A stretch of DNA of 64,000 bases from Collinsella aerofaciens (GTDB taxonomy: Bacteria; Actinomycetota; Coriobacteriia; Coriobacteriales; Coriobacteriaceae), in NCBI RefSeq assembly GCF_028209885.1, contig NZ_JAQLEM010000012.1:1-64000 (forward strand), in the 5' to 3' direction. Positions 42,803 to 52,345 of this stretch are shown piece after piece. Below the pieces are notes generated by a model. It ran no database searches and was not told where the DNA came from. It saw only the letters and a list, made by a program, of their open reading frames with translations. Made by a program: the position numbers and the translations under genes. How positions within the stretch are numbered: the first letter of the stretch is position 1; every line of letters starts with the position of its first letter.

Positions 42803-45256
42803 ATGGCCGAGCAACTTTCGCTGTTTGGTTCGCCGGAACCGGAGGAAGCTCCGGTGAAGCCTGTGCCTGCCGCTGCCTCGGCTCAGCCTAAGCCTGCACC
42901 CGAACCCGTCACCGCCTATGCGAGCGTGGTCCTCGACATCCCGACGCGTGCGCTGTCCGAGCCATTCGCCTACGGCATCCCGGAAACTCTTGCCAACGAG
43001 GCGCAGATCGGATCCACGGTCCTGGTTCACTTTGGCAACCGTGCCGCCGCGGGCTATATCGTCGACATTGCGCTTGAGCTTGGCGAGCTGCAAGGAAACA
43101 ACGCCCTCGACCCCTCGCGCATCAAGCCCATCGAGGTAATCCTCAGCAAGCCGCTCTTTACCGCCGAGGCCGCCCGTATCGCGCGCTGGATGAGCCGCGA
43201 GTATGTTGCGACGCTTTCCGAGTGCCTGCGCCTGTTTTTGCCCCCGGGCGGCAGCCCGCGTGTGGTCAAGGGCGACGACGGCGCATGGTCGGTTGAGCGT
43301 CCCGCCGTCAAGCCCATTCAAAACCGTTGGGTGATGCTTACGCCCGAAGGTTTTGACTATACGCCGCCCAAGACCGCCGTTCGCCAGCGTCAGCTCATCG
43401 AGGCACTGCAGTGCGGCCCGGTCACGACGCACGACCTCAACCTGCTCTATAACAGCATGTCGGCGACCATCAAAGCGCTCGAAAAACGCGGCGTCGTCGT
43501 GGTGGAGGAGCGTCGTGCGTGGCGTGGCTGCAGCGAGCAGACCACGCTGTCCTCGGCAAGCGGCAAGACGCCGGTCGCACTTACCAACGGCCAGCAGCAG
43601 GCACTCGCGCAGATTGAGCGCGCCCGTCTGGACGGTCATGGAGACGTGGTGCTGGTCGACGGCGTCACCGGCTCCGGCAAAACCGAGGTTTACCTTTCGG
43701 CGATTGAGCGCGTGCTGGCGGCCGGCCGTTCAGCCTGCGTTCTGGTGCCCGAGATCTCGCTGACGGCCCAGACCGTCGGCCGCTTCCGCTCGCGCTTTGG
43801 CGAGACGGTTGCCGTGTTCCATTCGCGCCTTTCGGCTGGCGAGCGCCTGGACCAGTGGGATATGGTCGCCAGCGGTGCAGCCCGCGTGGTTGTCGGCGCC
43901 CGCTCGGCGCTCTTTTGCCCGCTCAGCGACTTGGGCCTCATCATCATCGACGAGGAGCACGAGACCAGCTACAAACAGGGCTCCAGTCCACGCTATCATG
44001 CGCGTGAGGTGGCGGCCGAGATGGCGCGCCGCTATCGGTGCCCGCTCGTGTTGGGCTCCGCCACGCCCTCGGCCGAGGCCCTCGACCGCTGCCGCCGAGG
44101 CACGTACAGCGGCGCCACCTGGACGCGCGTCGAGATGCCCGAGCGCCCGGGACACGCCGTGCTGCCCACGGTCCGTATTGCCGATCTGCGCCGCGAGTTC
44201 GCACACGGCAGTCGCTCCATGTTCTCAAAACCGCTGATGGAAGGCCTGGAGCGCGTAGTCGAGCGCCGCGAGAAGGCCGTGCTGCTGCACAACCGTCGCG
44301 GCTTTGCGCCGTTCCTGATGTGCCGCGAATGCGGCTGTGTGCCCACCTGCAACCACTGCTCCACGGCGCTTACGTACCACGAGCGCACGCACACGCTGCA
44401 GTGCCACACCTGCGGATCGTCCTGGCGCGTGCAGCCCTATCCCGCGCCCACGAGTCGCTGCCCCAAGTGCGGCAGCCGTTACCTGGCAAAAATGGGTCTG
44501 GGCACGCAGCAGATCGAGGATGCGCTGCACCAGATGCTGCCCGACGACGTCGCCATCATTCGCATGGACGCCGATTCCACGCGTGGCAAGGACGCGCACA
44601 AAAAGCTGCTCGAGCAGTTCGATGCGGCCGATTGCGCCGTGTTGCTGGGCACCCAGATGATTGCCAAGGGCCTCGACTTTCCCGAGGTCACGCTCGTGGG
44701 CGTGGTCAATGCCGACTTTGCATTAAAGCTGCCCGATTTTAGAGCGGGGGAGCGCGCTTACGATTTGCTGGAGCAGGTCGCCGGCCGCGCCGGCCGCGGC
44801 GATCGCCCCGGCGAGGTCATTATCCAGACCTATCTGCCCGAGGACCCGGTCATTCGCGCCGTCGCCGAGCACGACCGTTCAATCTTTACCGACTACGACC
44901 TGGAACAGCGTCGCGACGCCCTGTATCCGCCGTTCGTGCGCCTGGCCAACATTTTGGTATGGTCGGCGAATGCGGATGACGTGCGGGACTACATCGGTCG
45001 CATCGCGAAGCTCCTCAAGCGTCGCTGGCATGCCGCCGCGCCCGACTTTTTGCGGGCGGGCAGCGCCGTGCCCCAGGTGCTTGGTCCGGCTTCGTGTGTA
45101 ATCGAGAGAGCCAAGGACCGTTACCGCTTCCATCTGCTTGTAAAGTCGCCGGTAGGGTACCATGTCTCTGATGATATCGACGCCTGCCTCAAAGAGGTGG
45201 GCTCCGTGCGCGGCGTGAGCGTGAGCGTTGACGTCGACGCCTATGATTTGATGTAA
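42803..45256 (+). CDS. priA: Primosomal replication restart helicase PriA
   Basis: PriA recognises stalled forks and loads the replication machinery. The 817-residue protein has an N-terminal DNA-binding part (from about residue 45), helicase motif I GVTGSGKTEVY, motif II IIIDEEHETSYKQ, VLGSATPS, the zinc-binding cysteines in CRECGCVPTCNHCS and CHTCGSS...CPKCGS, and GTQMIAKGLDFPEVTLVGV with QVAGRAGRG. The first 40 residues are a Pro/Ala-rich extension. AGGAGGTG eight bases before the ATG fixes the start. It is followed by def, fmt and rsmB, a common bacterial order. Confidence 0.96.
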   Translation: MAEQLSLFGSPEPEEAPVKPVPAAASAQPKPAPEPVTAYASVVLDIPTRALSEPFAYGIPETLANEAQIGSTVLVHFGNRAAAGYIVDIALELGELQGNNALDPSRIKPIEVILSKPLFTAEAARIARWMSREYVATLSECLRLFLPPGGSPRVVKGDDGAWSVERPAVKPIQNRWVMLTPEGFDYTPPKTAVRQRQLIEALQCGPVTTHDLNLLYNSMSATIKALEKRGVVVVEERRAWRGCSEQTTLSSASGKTPVALTNGQQQALAQIERARLDGHGDVVLVDGVTGSGKTEVYLSAIERVLAAGRSACVLVPEISLTAQTVGRFRSRFGETVAVFHSRLSAGERLDQWDMVASGAARVVVGARSALFCPLSDLGLIIIDEEHETSYKQGSSPRYHAREVAAEMARRYRCPLVLGSATPSAEALDRCRRGTYSGATWTRVEMPERPGHAVLPTVRIADLRREFAHGSRSMFSKPLMEGLERVVERREKAVLLHNRRGFAPFLMCRECGCVPTCNHCSTALTYHERTHTLQCHTCGSSWRVQPYPAPTSRCPKCGSRYLAKMGLGTQQIEDALHQMLPDDVAIIRMDADSTRGKDAHKKLLEQFDAADCAVLLGTQMIAKGLDFPEVTLVGVVNADFALKLPDFRAGERAYDLLEQVAGRAGRGDRPGEVIIQTYLPEDPVIRAVAEHDRSIFTDYDLEQRRDALYPPFVRLANILVWSANADDVRDYIGRIAKLLKRRWHAAAPDFLRAGSAVPQVLGPASCVIERAKDRYRFHLLVKSPVGYHVSDDIDACLKEVGSVRGVSVSVDVDAYDLM

Positions 45257-45274
45257 CAACCCGAAAGGATGGCC

Positions 45275-45811
45275 ATGGAAGCCAACGGAATCGTACTGTC
45301 GCCCGACCCTCGTCTGCGCCAGGAGTGCGCCGTCATCGAGGAGATCACCCCGGCGATCGAGGCGCTTGCCGAGAAGATGAAGAAGATGATGTTCGAGAAC
45401 GGCGGTTGCGGCCTGGCTGCCCCGCAGATCGGAGAGCTCATCCAGCTCGTCACCATCGACTGCGACTACAGCGACAAGAACGACTACGACCCGTACGTGC
45501 TCATTAATCCCGTCATTGTTGAGCAGAGCGACCATCTGGTGCCCTTTAGCGAGGGCTGCCTTTCCATTCCTGGCATTAGCTGCGAGATCGAGCGTCCCGA
45601 CCATGTCGTCGTCGAGGCGTACGACCTGGATGCAAACCTGATTCGCTACGAGGCCTCGGGCGATCTCTTCTGCGTGTGCCTACAGCACGAGATCGATCAC
45701 CTGCACGGCAACACCATGTTCGAGCGACTGAAGCCCATGCAGAGGATCAAGGCCGTCAAGGAGTACCAGGACGCCCTGGCCCGCGGCGCTCGACCGGGCG
45801 AGACCGAATAG
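45275..45811 (+). CDS. def: Peptide deformylase
   Basis: Def removes the formyl group from nascent proteins. The 178-residue protein has all three motifs: GCGLAAPQIG, EGCLSIPG and QHEIDHLHG, which hold the metal (Cys, two His) and the catalytic Glu. The start at 45275 is chosen because GAAAGGA (45263-45269) is well spaced for it, while the ATG at 45269 overlaps that site. It lies 18 bases after priA; a long inverted repeat begins 11 bases after its stop. Confidence 0.95.
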   Translation: MEANGIVLSPDPRLRQECAVIEEITPAIEALAEKMKKMMFENGGCGLAAPQIGELIQLVTIDCDYSDKNDYDPYVLINPVIVEQSDHLVPFSEGCLSIPGISCEIERPDHVVVEAYDLDANLIRYEASGDLFCVCLQHEIDHLHGNTMFERLKPMQRIKAVKEYQDALARGARPGETE

Positions 45812-45822
45812 GTTAATTGTCC

Positions 45823-45924
45823 GTCCCTGGGATGGGGCCCACACATATCATCCCGTGCTCAAACATTCTCGCTGCGCTGCGAAACTGCGCGCGGGACGAT
45901 ATGTGTGGGCCCCATCCCAGGGAC
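45823..45924. repeat. 33-bp inverted repeat between def and fmt
   Basis: GTCCCTGGGATGGGGCCCAC plus 13 more bases (45823-45855) are matched in inverse at 45892-45924 with one mismatch; the loop is 36 bases. In RNA this would be a very stable hairpin. The following 216 bases up to fmt hold no gene that I can support. Confidence 0.85.
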
Positions 45925-46140
45925 TACGTTGTCGCTCTTCGTTTCGCCCGGGTGCCGTCGGGCCAGGGAGGGGCGTCTTCGCTGATAGGTGCTTTGTTGG
46001 GAGGGCTGCTTTTATGCGGCTCTTTCTTTGGTTTTGGGTATATTTGTTTTTGTTGAAATGTTATTGCGGATGGGCTGGTGACTTGGCTTTCCGCCGCTAT
46101 TTGTAGCCGTCTCGGCTTTGGTTGAGGGGAGACGTTCTTT

Positions 46141-47061
46141 ATGCGTATTGTGTTTATGGGTACGCCTGATTTTGCTGTGCCTTCGCTGGTTTCGCTTGTT
46201 GAGGCTGGTAACGAGATTGCGCTTGTTGTTACTCGTCCTGATGCTGTTCGTGGGCGTGGTAAAAAGTTGGAGCCGTCTCCTGTTAAGGCTAAGGCGCTTG
46301 AGCTGGGGTTGCCGGTCGTTGAAGCAAATCGTATGACGCCTGAGGTTGTTGAGACGCTCCAGGCTGCCCAGGCTGACATTTTCTGTGTGGCTGCCTATGG
46401 TTGCATTTTGCCTGATGAGGTGCTGCATATGGCGTCGCTTGGTATTGTGAATGTTCATGCTTCGCTGCTGCCTCGTTGGCGTGGTGCTGCTCCTATTCAG
46501 CGTGCCATTCTTGCTGGTGACGAGGTTGCTGGCGTTTCCATTATGCGCATTGGGCATGGCGTGGATACGGGCGCTTATTGTGCCCAGGCCTCTACGTCGG
46601 TTGCCGGTAAACATGCCGAGGCGCTCACGATGGAGCTTGGTGAGCTTGGCGGTAAGTTGCTTGCCGATACGCTTCCTTCGCTTGCCGATGGCTCGGCTGT
46701 TTGGACCGAGCAGGATGAGTCGTTCGTCACGCATGCTGCCAAGATTTCCAAGCAGGAGATGCGTCTGGATCCGAAGATGGCGGCGCTCGATTGCGTGCGT
46801 CATGTGCTTGCTTCGTCCGATACCGCGCCTGCCCGTTGCGTGATTGCCGGTAAGTCGGTTCGCGTGCTCGATGCCGCGCCGGCTGATGTCTCGCTTGGCG
46901 AGGGCGCTGTTGCCGTCAAGAGCAAGCGTGTTTACCTGGGCCTTTCCGATGGCGCGGTTGAACTGCTCGAGGTTAAGCCCGATGGTAAGCGTGCCATGGC
47001 CGCTTCTGCCTGGGCTGCCGGTCTGCAGGGTGCCGAACTTAGGTGGGGTGTACTGTCATGA
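46141..47061 (+). CDS. fmt: Methionyl-tRNA formyltransferase
   Basis: Fmt formylates initiator Met-tRNA, the step that Def later reverses on proteins. The 306-residue protein begins MRIVFMGTPDFAVPSL and contains the folate-site motif VNVHASLLPRWRGAAPIQRAI and GVDTGAYC, followed by the C-terminal OB-like domain (KSVRVLDAAP, GVELLEVKPDGKRAM-like residues). Unlike its neighbours, the first 700 bases use many T-ending codons (GTT, GCT, CGT), while gltX and priA favour C or G endings. It overlaps rsmB by four bases. Confidence 0.95.
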   Translation: MRIVFMGTPDFAVPSLVSLVEAGNEIALVVTRPDAVRGRGKKLEPSPVKAKALELGLPVVEANRMTPEVVETLQAAQADIFCVAAYGCILPDEVLHMASLGIVNVHASLLPRWRGAAPIQRAILAGDEVAGVSIMRIGHGVDTGAYCAQASTSVAGKHAEALTMELGELGGKLLADTLPSLADGSAVWTEQDESFVTHAAKISKQEMRLDPKMAALDCVRHVLASSDTAPARCVIAGKSVRVLDAAPADVSLGEGAVAVKSKRVYLGLSDGAVELLEVKPDGKRAMAASAWAAGLQGAELRWGVLS

Positions 47062-48458
47062 GCAAGTTGTCTCCCGCGCGCAAGCTTGCGCTCGATGTGT
47101 TGATGGAGGCCGATCGCCGCGGTATGTACGCACGCGACGTGTTATCTTCCCGTGCTTCCGCCAAGGCTATTGACCAGCGCGATTCTGCTTTTGCCGCGCG
47201 TTTGGCGCTCGGTGTTGCCGCCACGCAGGGCATTTTGGATGAGTTGCTCGATCAGTTTTTGGATAAGCCCAAAAAGGTCGCGCCGCGCGTTCGCATGGCG
47301 CTTCGCATCTCGGCCTTCGAGATGCTCTACCTGCATACGCCGGGCCGCGTTGCCGTGAGCCAGGGTGTTGAGCTGGTGCGCAGCGGTGCTAAGTCTGCCG
47401 CGGGCCTGGCTAACGCGGTGCTGCACAAGGTTGCGGACAACGTTGAGGACTTTGCCACCGCATCCGACGTGGATGAGTCCGAGCGCCGTTTGGTTCGCCT
47501 TTCGCGTTTGATGGGTCTTCCTCGTTGGCTGTGCGCTCGTATTATGGCCTCGTTCGATACGCCCGAGGGCGCGCTCAACTTTGCCGGCAATCTGGCCCCC
47601 GCGCCGCTTGCACTGCACGAGAATGCGTTTGCGACCATGGCCGACCCGTATATCTCGCAGCTCGTTGCGCCTGTCTTCCCGGGCTGCCATGCTCCGGTCG
47701 ATGCACAGGTCACGGTTGCTTCGGGCGTTTTTGAGCGCGCTGCCGCGGTTGCCTCGGACCTCAACGCTCAGCTTATCGCTACCGCGGCGACCCGTCCCGG
47801 TCGTTGCCTGGAGATTGGAGCCGGTCGCGGCACCAAGACCTATGTGATGATGTGCCAGGCCAAGCGTGCCGGGTATGAGCGTCAGCATACCGCGCTCGAT
47901 CTGCACGATCGCAAGTGCGATCAGAATCTCGCGCGCCTGCATAAGGCGGGTATAACGGGTGTTCGTACGGTGTCGGGCGATGCCTGCGAGCTCAATGAGG
48001 TGCTCACGTCCTTTGACGCGATGCTTGGCGAGCCCGCCCTGTTCGACACGGTGTTTATCGATGCCCCGTGCACTGGCACTGGCACTATGCGCCGTCATCC
48101 CGAGATTCCGTGGCGTCTGACCGAGAAGGACGTTACGACTGAGCTGCCCAAGCTGCAGCTGACGATGCTCAAGGAAGCAGCCGCGCGCGTGGCTGCCGGC
48201 GGTGAGCTTATCTATGCGACGTGCTCGGTCTTCGACGAGGAGAACACACAGGTGGTGGACGCGTTCCTTGCTTCTCCCGAGGGTGCCGGCTTTAGCGTGG
48301 CGCCGCTTTCCGAAGCACAGATTCTGCAACTCCCCGAGTTCGATCAGGCCAAGAAGCTCGTATCAGTACGCCAAAACGATCGAGGCTTCTTCCAAAGCGT
48401 GCCGGTAAACGCCGATTCCTACGACGGTCACTTCTGCGCCAGACTGGTCCACAAGTAA
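47058..48458 (+). CDS. rsmB: 16S rRNA (cytosine-967 C5)-methyltransferase
   Basis: The 466-residue protein has an N-terminal NusB-like RNA-binding domain (residues 1-150: RKLALDVLMEADRRG, RMALRISAFEML) and a C-terminal SAM-dependent methylase with LEIGAGRGTKTYVM, FIDAPCTGTGTMRRHPEIPWR and the catalytic Cys in IYATCSVFDEEN. The start at 47058 is the ATGA overlap with the fmt stop. It belongs to the def-fmt-rsmB translation group. A family A repeat follows five bases after its stop. Confidence 0.94.
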   Translation: MSKLSPARKLALDVLMEADRRGMYARDVLSSRASAKAIDQRDSAFAARLALGVAATQGILDELLDQFLDKPKKVAPRVRMALRISAFEMLYLHTPGRVAVSQGVELVRSGAKSAAGLANAVLHKVADNVEDFATASDVDESERRLVRLSRLMGLPRWLCARIMASFDTPEGALNFAGNLAPAPLALHENAFATMADPYISQLVAPVFPGCHAPVDAQVTVASGVFERAAAVASDLNAQLIATAATRPGRCLEIGAGRGTKTYVMMCQAKRAGYERQHTALDLHDRKCDQNLARLHKAGITGVRTVSGDACELNEVLTSFDAMLGEPALFDTVFIDAPCTGTGTMRRHPEIPWRLTEKDVTTELPKLQLTMLKEAAARVAAGGELIYATCSVFDEENTQVVDAFLASPEGAGFSVAPLSEAQILQLPEFDQAKKLVSVRQNDRGFFQSVPVNADSYDGHFCARLVHK

Positions 48459-48463
48459 CTACT

Positions 48464-48532
48464 AAGTTGCGGTGAAATAGGGATTGAAAAACCTCTTCTA
48501 CCCGCCAAACAGTCCTTATTTCACCGCAACTC
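48464..48532. repeat. 69-bp inverted-repeat element, family A, copy 3
   Basis: It begins AAGTTGCGGTGAAATAGGGA and ends with the inverse arm, TCCTTATTTCACCGCAACTC, with the same 69-bp length and an unrelated centre. It lies between the convergent rsmB and FmdB-type genes, as copy 1 lies between convergent tetR and radical SAM genes. Confidence 0.85.
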
Positions 48533-48599
48533 AAAAGGAAACCTGGGTAGCTAAAGAGTCAGCCCTACGATCGGTGCCGGTCGCGGGGCTGCTTGGTTT

Positions 48600-48836
48600 C
48601 TAGTGGCTATGCGGGCAGTTGGCGCAGCAGCCGCTCGTGGCGTTGGTGCTGGAGCCGCCGCTTCGCTGGTCGGTGTTGTAGAAACCGCTGCCCTCAAATT
48701 TAATGCCGCTGGCCGAGAACGTCTTGGCCGCCGGGGCACCGCAGCTGGGGCACACGACCTCGGGAGTCTCGGACATGGGATGCTCAACCTCAAACACGTT
48801 GCCGCAGCTCGAGCACTTGTAATCGTAGCGCGCCAT
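48600..48836 (-). CDS. FmdB-type zinc ribbon protein
   Basis: The 78-residue protein begins MARYDYKCSSCGNVFEVEHPM and has a second pair, VVCPSCGAP, forming the CxxC...CxxC zinc ribbon of the FmdB/CxxC-CxxC-SSSS family, then a Gly/Ser-rich middle (FEGSGFYNTDQR, a conserved family segment). The C-terminus is Cys/His-rich (GCCANCPHSH). The biological role of the family is not settled; regulation of amidase operons was proposed for the founding member. AAAAGGAAG precedes the start. It lies downstream of the glycogen cluster, separated by a hairpin. Confidence 0.85.
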   Translation of the reverse strand: MARYDYKCSSCGNVFEVEHPMSETPEVVCPSCGAPAAKTFSASGIKFEGSGFYNTDQRSGGSSTNATSGCCANCPHSH

Positions 48837-48858
48837 AATACTTCCTTTTCAGCACAAA

Positions 48859-48880
48859 GCGGGCAGATTACTCTGCCCGC
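48859..48880. terminator. Hairpin between the amylase fusion and FmdB-type genes
   Basis: GCGGGCAG pairs with CTGCCCGC. The minus-strand follow-up is CTTTGTG, a weak T run, so termination of the glycogen operon here may be partial. Confidence 0.55.
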
Positions 48881-48924
48881 AAAAATTCAAACGTCTGTAA
48901 CTGTACCCTATATCGGGGGTTTTA

Positions 48925-51900
48925 TCACGCTTCGCCCCAGAATCTATGGTTGTTGCGCAGGAGCTGTGCGGTTTTGTTCTCGGCGGCCGCAATGTCCGCC
49001 TCGTCAGCCTGCCAGGTCCAGTTGCCCGTGGCCACGCCCGGAACGTTCATGCGCGCGTCGTCGCCAAGCCCCAGGACATCCTGCAGCGGCATCATCACCA
49101 GGGGAGCGTCGCTTGCCAGCGCGTCGCTCATCAACTTTGCCGCCACCTCAACACCGCTCGGCTCGTCGCCGCCCGCGAAGGAGCGCGTAGACCAACCGGT
49201 GAGCGTCGACGTGTCGTGTGTCGAGGTGTACAGAATCTTGCCCGGCGTGGGATGCACGCCGCAGCGGACGTCGTAGTCGCTAAACTCCAGCACGTCCATA
49301 CCGGGGAAGCCGCAGGTCGAAGCCATGGCGCGAACGCCGGGCGTCAGGTAGCCCAGGTCCTCGGCGATAAAGTTGAGCGGCCCCAGCTCGTCATAGGCAG
49401 TCTGGAACAGATCCTTGCCCGGACCTGCCAGCCAGCGCCCGTCGGCACAGGCCTTGCCTGCGGGAATGCTAAAGTAGCTGTGGAATCCCAGGAAGTGGTC
49501 CAGGCGCACGCGGTCGTAGAGCGAGAACGCGCGACGCAGGCGATCCATCCACCAGCGGTAGCCGTTCTCCTTCATGTGATCCCAACGGAAGGTGGGGTTG
49601 CCCCACACCTGGCCCTCGGGAGCAAAATTGTCGGGCGGCGCGCCAGAAATCTCAATCGCCTTGCCGGTATCGGACAGCCAGAAGTTCTCGGGTTCGCTCC
49701 ACGCATCTGCCGAATCGTCCGAGACATACATGGGGATATCGCCGATGACCTCGATGCCCTTCTTGTGCGCATAGTTCATGAGCTCGCACCAAGCCAAGTC
49801 AAAGCGGTACTGCATGTACGCCTGAAGCTCGGCCTCGTTGTGGAAGCGCTTGTCGTCGATCAGATGCTCGTTGTAGCGCGCGACATCGGCCGGCCAATCA
49901 TGGCGCGACTCGCCCTCAAAGTACTTCTTAACGGCCATGTAGACGCAGTATTTCTCGAGCCAATCGGCATTGCGATGTTTAAACGCGGTGTACAGCGGAT
50001 CGGCATCCTCACCGCCACGGGCCTTCCAAGCCTCAAAGTCGGCTGCCAGATCCTCTTGGCTCTCGGGCAGCAGGTCAATATTGCCCGCAAAGGCCGAAGG
50101 CCCAGCGTAAGGGGAGCGGAAGAAGTCCGTCGGGTTGACAGGCAGAACCTGCCAGTAGCGCATGCCCATAGCGGCCAAATGGTCGATAAAGCGACGCGTG
50201 GGTGCTCCGATCGTGCCGGGCTTGCCGTCGTCGGTGGGCACTGAGGTGATATGGCACACGACGCCCGCGCCGTGATCGAGCGGCTCCTGCAGGCGCTGCT
50301 CGGCGTGGTGATAGATGATCGACGAGCCCAGCGGATACAGATCGAGCGTGACCGTACCGTTGTGGATCTCGCACTCGTGACCGCTAATCACGTCACTTGC
50401 ACATTCGCCGAGCGCCGGAATCGTCACGCGGTGCGAATTGCGCAGACTGCGGTTGATGATAACCGTCGCGGACTCGCCATTCTTGCCCATGCGGTTGTAG
50501 GCCAGCACCTCGTCGTTGAGCGCGAAGGCCTTGATCTCGCCGTCGATCATAAATGGCAGTGCGCGGCGTACGGCGGAGGCGTTCTTGACAATAGCCAGCG
50601 TGTCGAAGTCGTGCAGCTGGTCCTTGGTCGGCAGGGTGCGGCGGTTGCCCGGATCGGTCAGGCCCTCCAGGCCGTATTCGTCGCCGTAGTAGATCGAAGG
50701 TACGCCGGGGAAGGTCATCTGCATGAGCGTGGCGAGCCAAAAACGGCTCTTGGCCAGGCCCATCGCGTTCTCGTCCAGACGCCATTTGCTGCGCTCGCAC
50801 TCGGGCAGCTGCGACTCGTCGGGGCATCCGCCGAGCACCGGGATAATGCGCGGACGGTCGTGACTCGAAAGCAGATTGAGTGCGCATGACAGGGCCTCAC
50901 GCGGATAGTTCTCGCGCAGGGTCTCGATATCCTCGGCAGCTTGGTAGGCGTTTTTGTAGCCCATCAAAAAGCCGATGACCATGTCGCGGAAGGGGTAATC
51001 CATGGCCGAGTCGAGCTCGGATCCCTGCAGATAGCGACGCAGATGGCCATAGCTTATCTTGTTGGAGGCGTCTTCCCAGACTTCGCCGAGTAATAGCGCG
51101 TCAGGCTTTTCGGCGAGCACGGCCTTTTTGATCTCGGCTAGGAAATCGTCGGAAAGCTCGTCGGCCACGTCTAGGCGCCAGCCATGAGCGCCGGCACGTA
51201 GCCATTTACGGATCACGCCGTCCTTGCCCAGGAGCCGCTCGCGTACCAGTTCGGAGCTCTCATTAATGGCGGGCATATTGCCCACGCCCCACCAGCAGTC
51301 GTACGAGCCGTCCTCGTGGAAATAAAACGCATCGCGCCACGGCGAATCCTCGCTCTGCCACGCGCCCACGCCGGGGTAGTTGCCGTAGCGGTTGAAGTAG
51401 ATCGAATCGTCGCCCGTGTGGTTGAAGACGCCGTCCAGAATGATGGAAATGCCCAGCTTCTCGGCCGCCTTGCACAGCTCAGTAAAGTCCTGCTCGGTGC
51501 CCAGAATCGGATCGATCTTGGTGTAATCGGCGGTGTCGTAGCGGTGGTTACTCGCGGCTTCAAAAATGGGGTTGAGGTAGATGGCCGTAAAGCCCAGCTC
51601 GGCGATGCGGGGCAGGTCATTCTGGATGCCCTTGAGCGAGCCGCCGTAAAAGTCCCAGGTCTTGATGGATCCGTCTTCGGCGCGCTCGTACACAGGCGGC
51701 TCGTTCCAGTCCTCGACCATGCGGCGCTGAATGCCCTTACGCGGTTTTTCGACCTCGGCCAGCGTGCGCTCGCGCCAGTGCTCGTCGCGGGCATAGCGAT
51801 CGGGGAAGATCTGGTAGACCATACCGCGCTCGTACCAGGTGGGACGGTTCTCACGGTGTTTGTAGACGGTGACCTGGAATGACGGCACCTCAGCGTAGTC

Positions 51901-52221
51901 GTAGGTTACGCCTTCGCCGCCGGTGCGGCCCTGTGGTGCGCCCAGACGAACCTCGGGCTGGCCCGCAATATTGCAGATAAAGCTGTACCAAATAAGACAG
52001 GGCTCGGTGCACTCAAGCTCTGCGGTAAATATGCCGTCGCCCTCGTGCGTCATGGGATATCGAGATTCACCGATCTCATCGACCCAGGTGCGCAGCGTAA
52101 GCGTTGCCTGCGCGGGATCGGCGTCCTCCAGAATCACGGAGAGCGAAAGGGTTGTTCCTGTGGTCACAGCGCCAAACGGAGTGCGAAACTGCGGCAGACG
52201 GCTGTTGTGTATCAATCTCAT
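48925..52221 (-). CDS. Fusion of neopullulanase-type alpha-glucosidase (GH13) and 4-alpha-glucanotransferase (GH77, MalQ)
   Basis: This 1098-residue protein has two catalytic halves. Residues 1-640 are a GH13 enzyme of the cyclomaltodextrinase/neopullulanase type: an N-terminal beta domain, WYERGMVYQIFPDRYARD, ILDGVFNHTGDDS, nucleophile Asp351 in GWRLDVADE, acid/base Glu380 in LLLGEVWEDAS and HD454-455 in LLSSHDRPR. Residues from about 650 are MalQ: YWQVLPVNPTD, DIPMYVSDDSADAW, RLDHFLGFHSYFSIP, FIAEDLGYLTPGVR and STHDTSTLTGW. No signal peptide is seen, so it would debranch or hydrolyse and rearrange glucans inside the cell, complementing GlgP in glycogen turnover. It lies downstream of glgA with its own operator-like site. 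Confidence 0.93.
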   Translation of the reverse strand: MRLIHNSRLPQFRTPFGAVTTGTTLSLSVILEDADPAQATLTLRTWVDEIGESRYPMTHEGDGIFTAELECTEPCLIWYSFICNIAGQPEVRLGAPQGRTGGEGVTYDYAEVPSFQVTVYKHRENRPTWYERGMVYQIFPDRYARDEHWRERTLAEVEKPRKGIQRRMVEDWNEPPVYERAEDGSIKTWDFYGGSLKGIQNDLPRIAELGFTAIYLNPIFEAASNHRYDTADYTKIDPILGTEQDFTELCKAAEKLGISIILDGVFNHTGDDSIYFNRYGNYPGVGAWQSEDSPWRDAFYFHEDGSYDCWWGVGNMPAINESSELVRERLLGKDGVIRKWLRAGAHGWRLDVADELSDDFLAEIKKAVLAEKPDALLLGEVWEDASNKISYGHLRRYLQGSELDSAMDYPFRDMVIGFLMGYKNAYQAAEDIETLRENYPREALSCALNLLSSHDRPRIIPVLGGCPDESQLPECERSKWRLDENAMGLAKSRFWLATLMQMTFPGVPSIYYGDEYGLEGLTDPGNRRTLPTKDQLHDFDTLAIVKNASAVRRALPFMIDGEIKAFALNDEVLAYNRMGKNGESATVIINRSLRNSHRVTIPALGECASDVISGHECEIHNGTVTLDLYPLGSSIIYHHAEQRLQEPLDHGAGVVCHITSVPTDDGKPGTIGAPTRRFIDHLAAMGMRYWQVLPVNPTDFFRSPYAGPSAFAGNIDLLPESQEDLAADFEAWKARGGEDADPLYTAFKHRNADWLEKYCVYMAVKKYFEGESRHDWPADVARYNEHLIDDKRFHNEAELQAYMQYRFDLAWCELMNYAHKKGIEVIGDIPMYVSDDSADAWSEPENFWLSDTGKAIEISGAPPDNFAPEGQVWGNPTFRWDHMKENGYRWWMDRLRRAFSLYDRVRLDHFLGFHSYFSIPAGKACADGRWLAGPGKDLFQTAYDELGPLNFIAEDLGYLTPGVRAMASTCGFPGMDVLEFSDYDVRCGVHPTPGKILYTSTHDTSTLTGWSTRSFAGGDEPSGVEVAAKLMSDALASDAPLVMMPLQDVLGLGDDARMNVPGVATGNWTWQADEADIAAAENKTAQLLRNNHRFWGEA

Positions 52222-52345
52222 AGTACGGTCCAGTTCAATTGAATCATGGCCTGCGGGCCATGGGCTTTACGCACAGGATGTAAGTATATCTGTTGTACAC
52301 AGGCTGTATAAACAACATCCGTTTACCATCGGCGAACGGTTGTCC

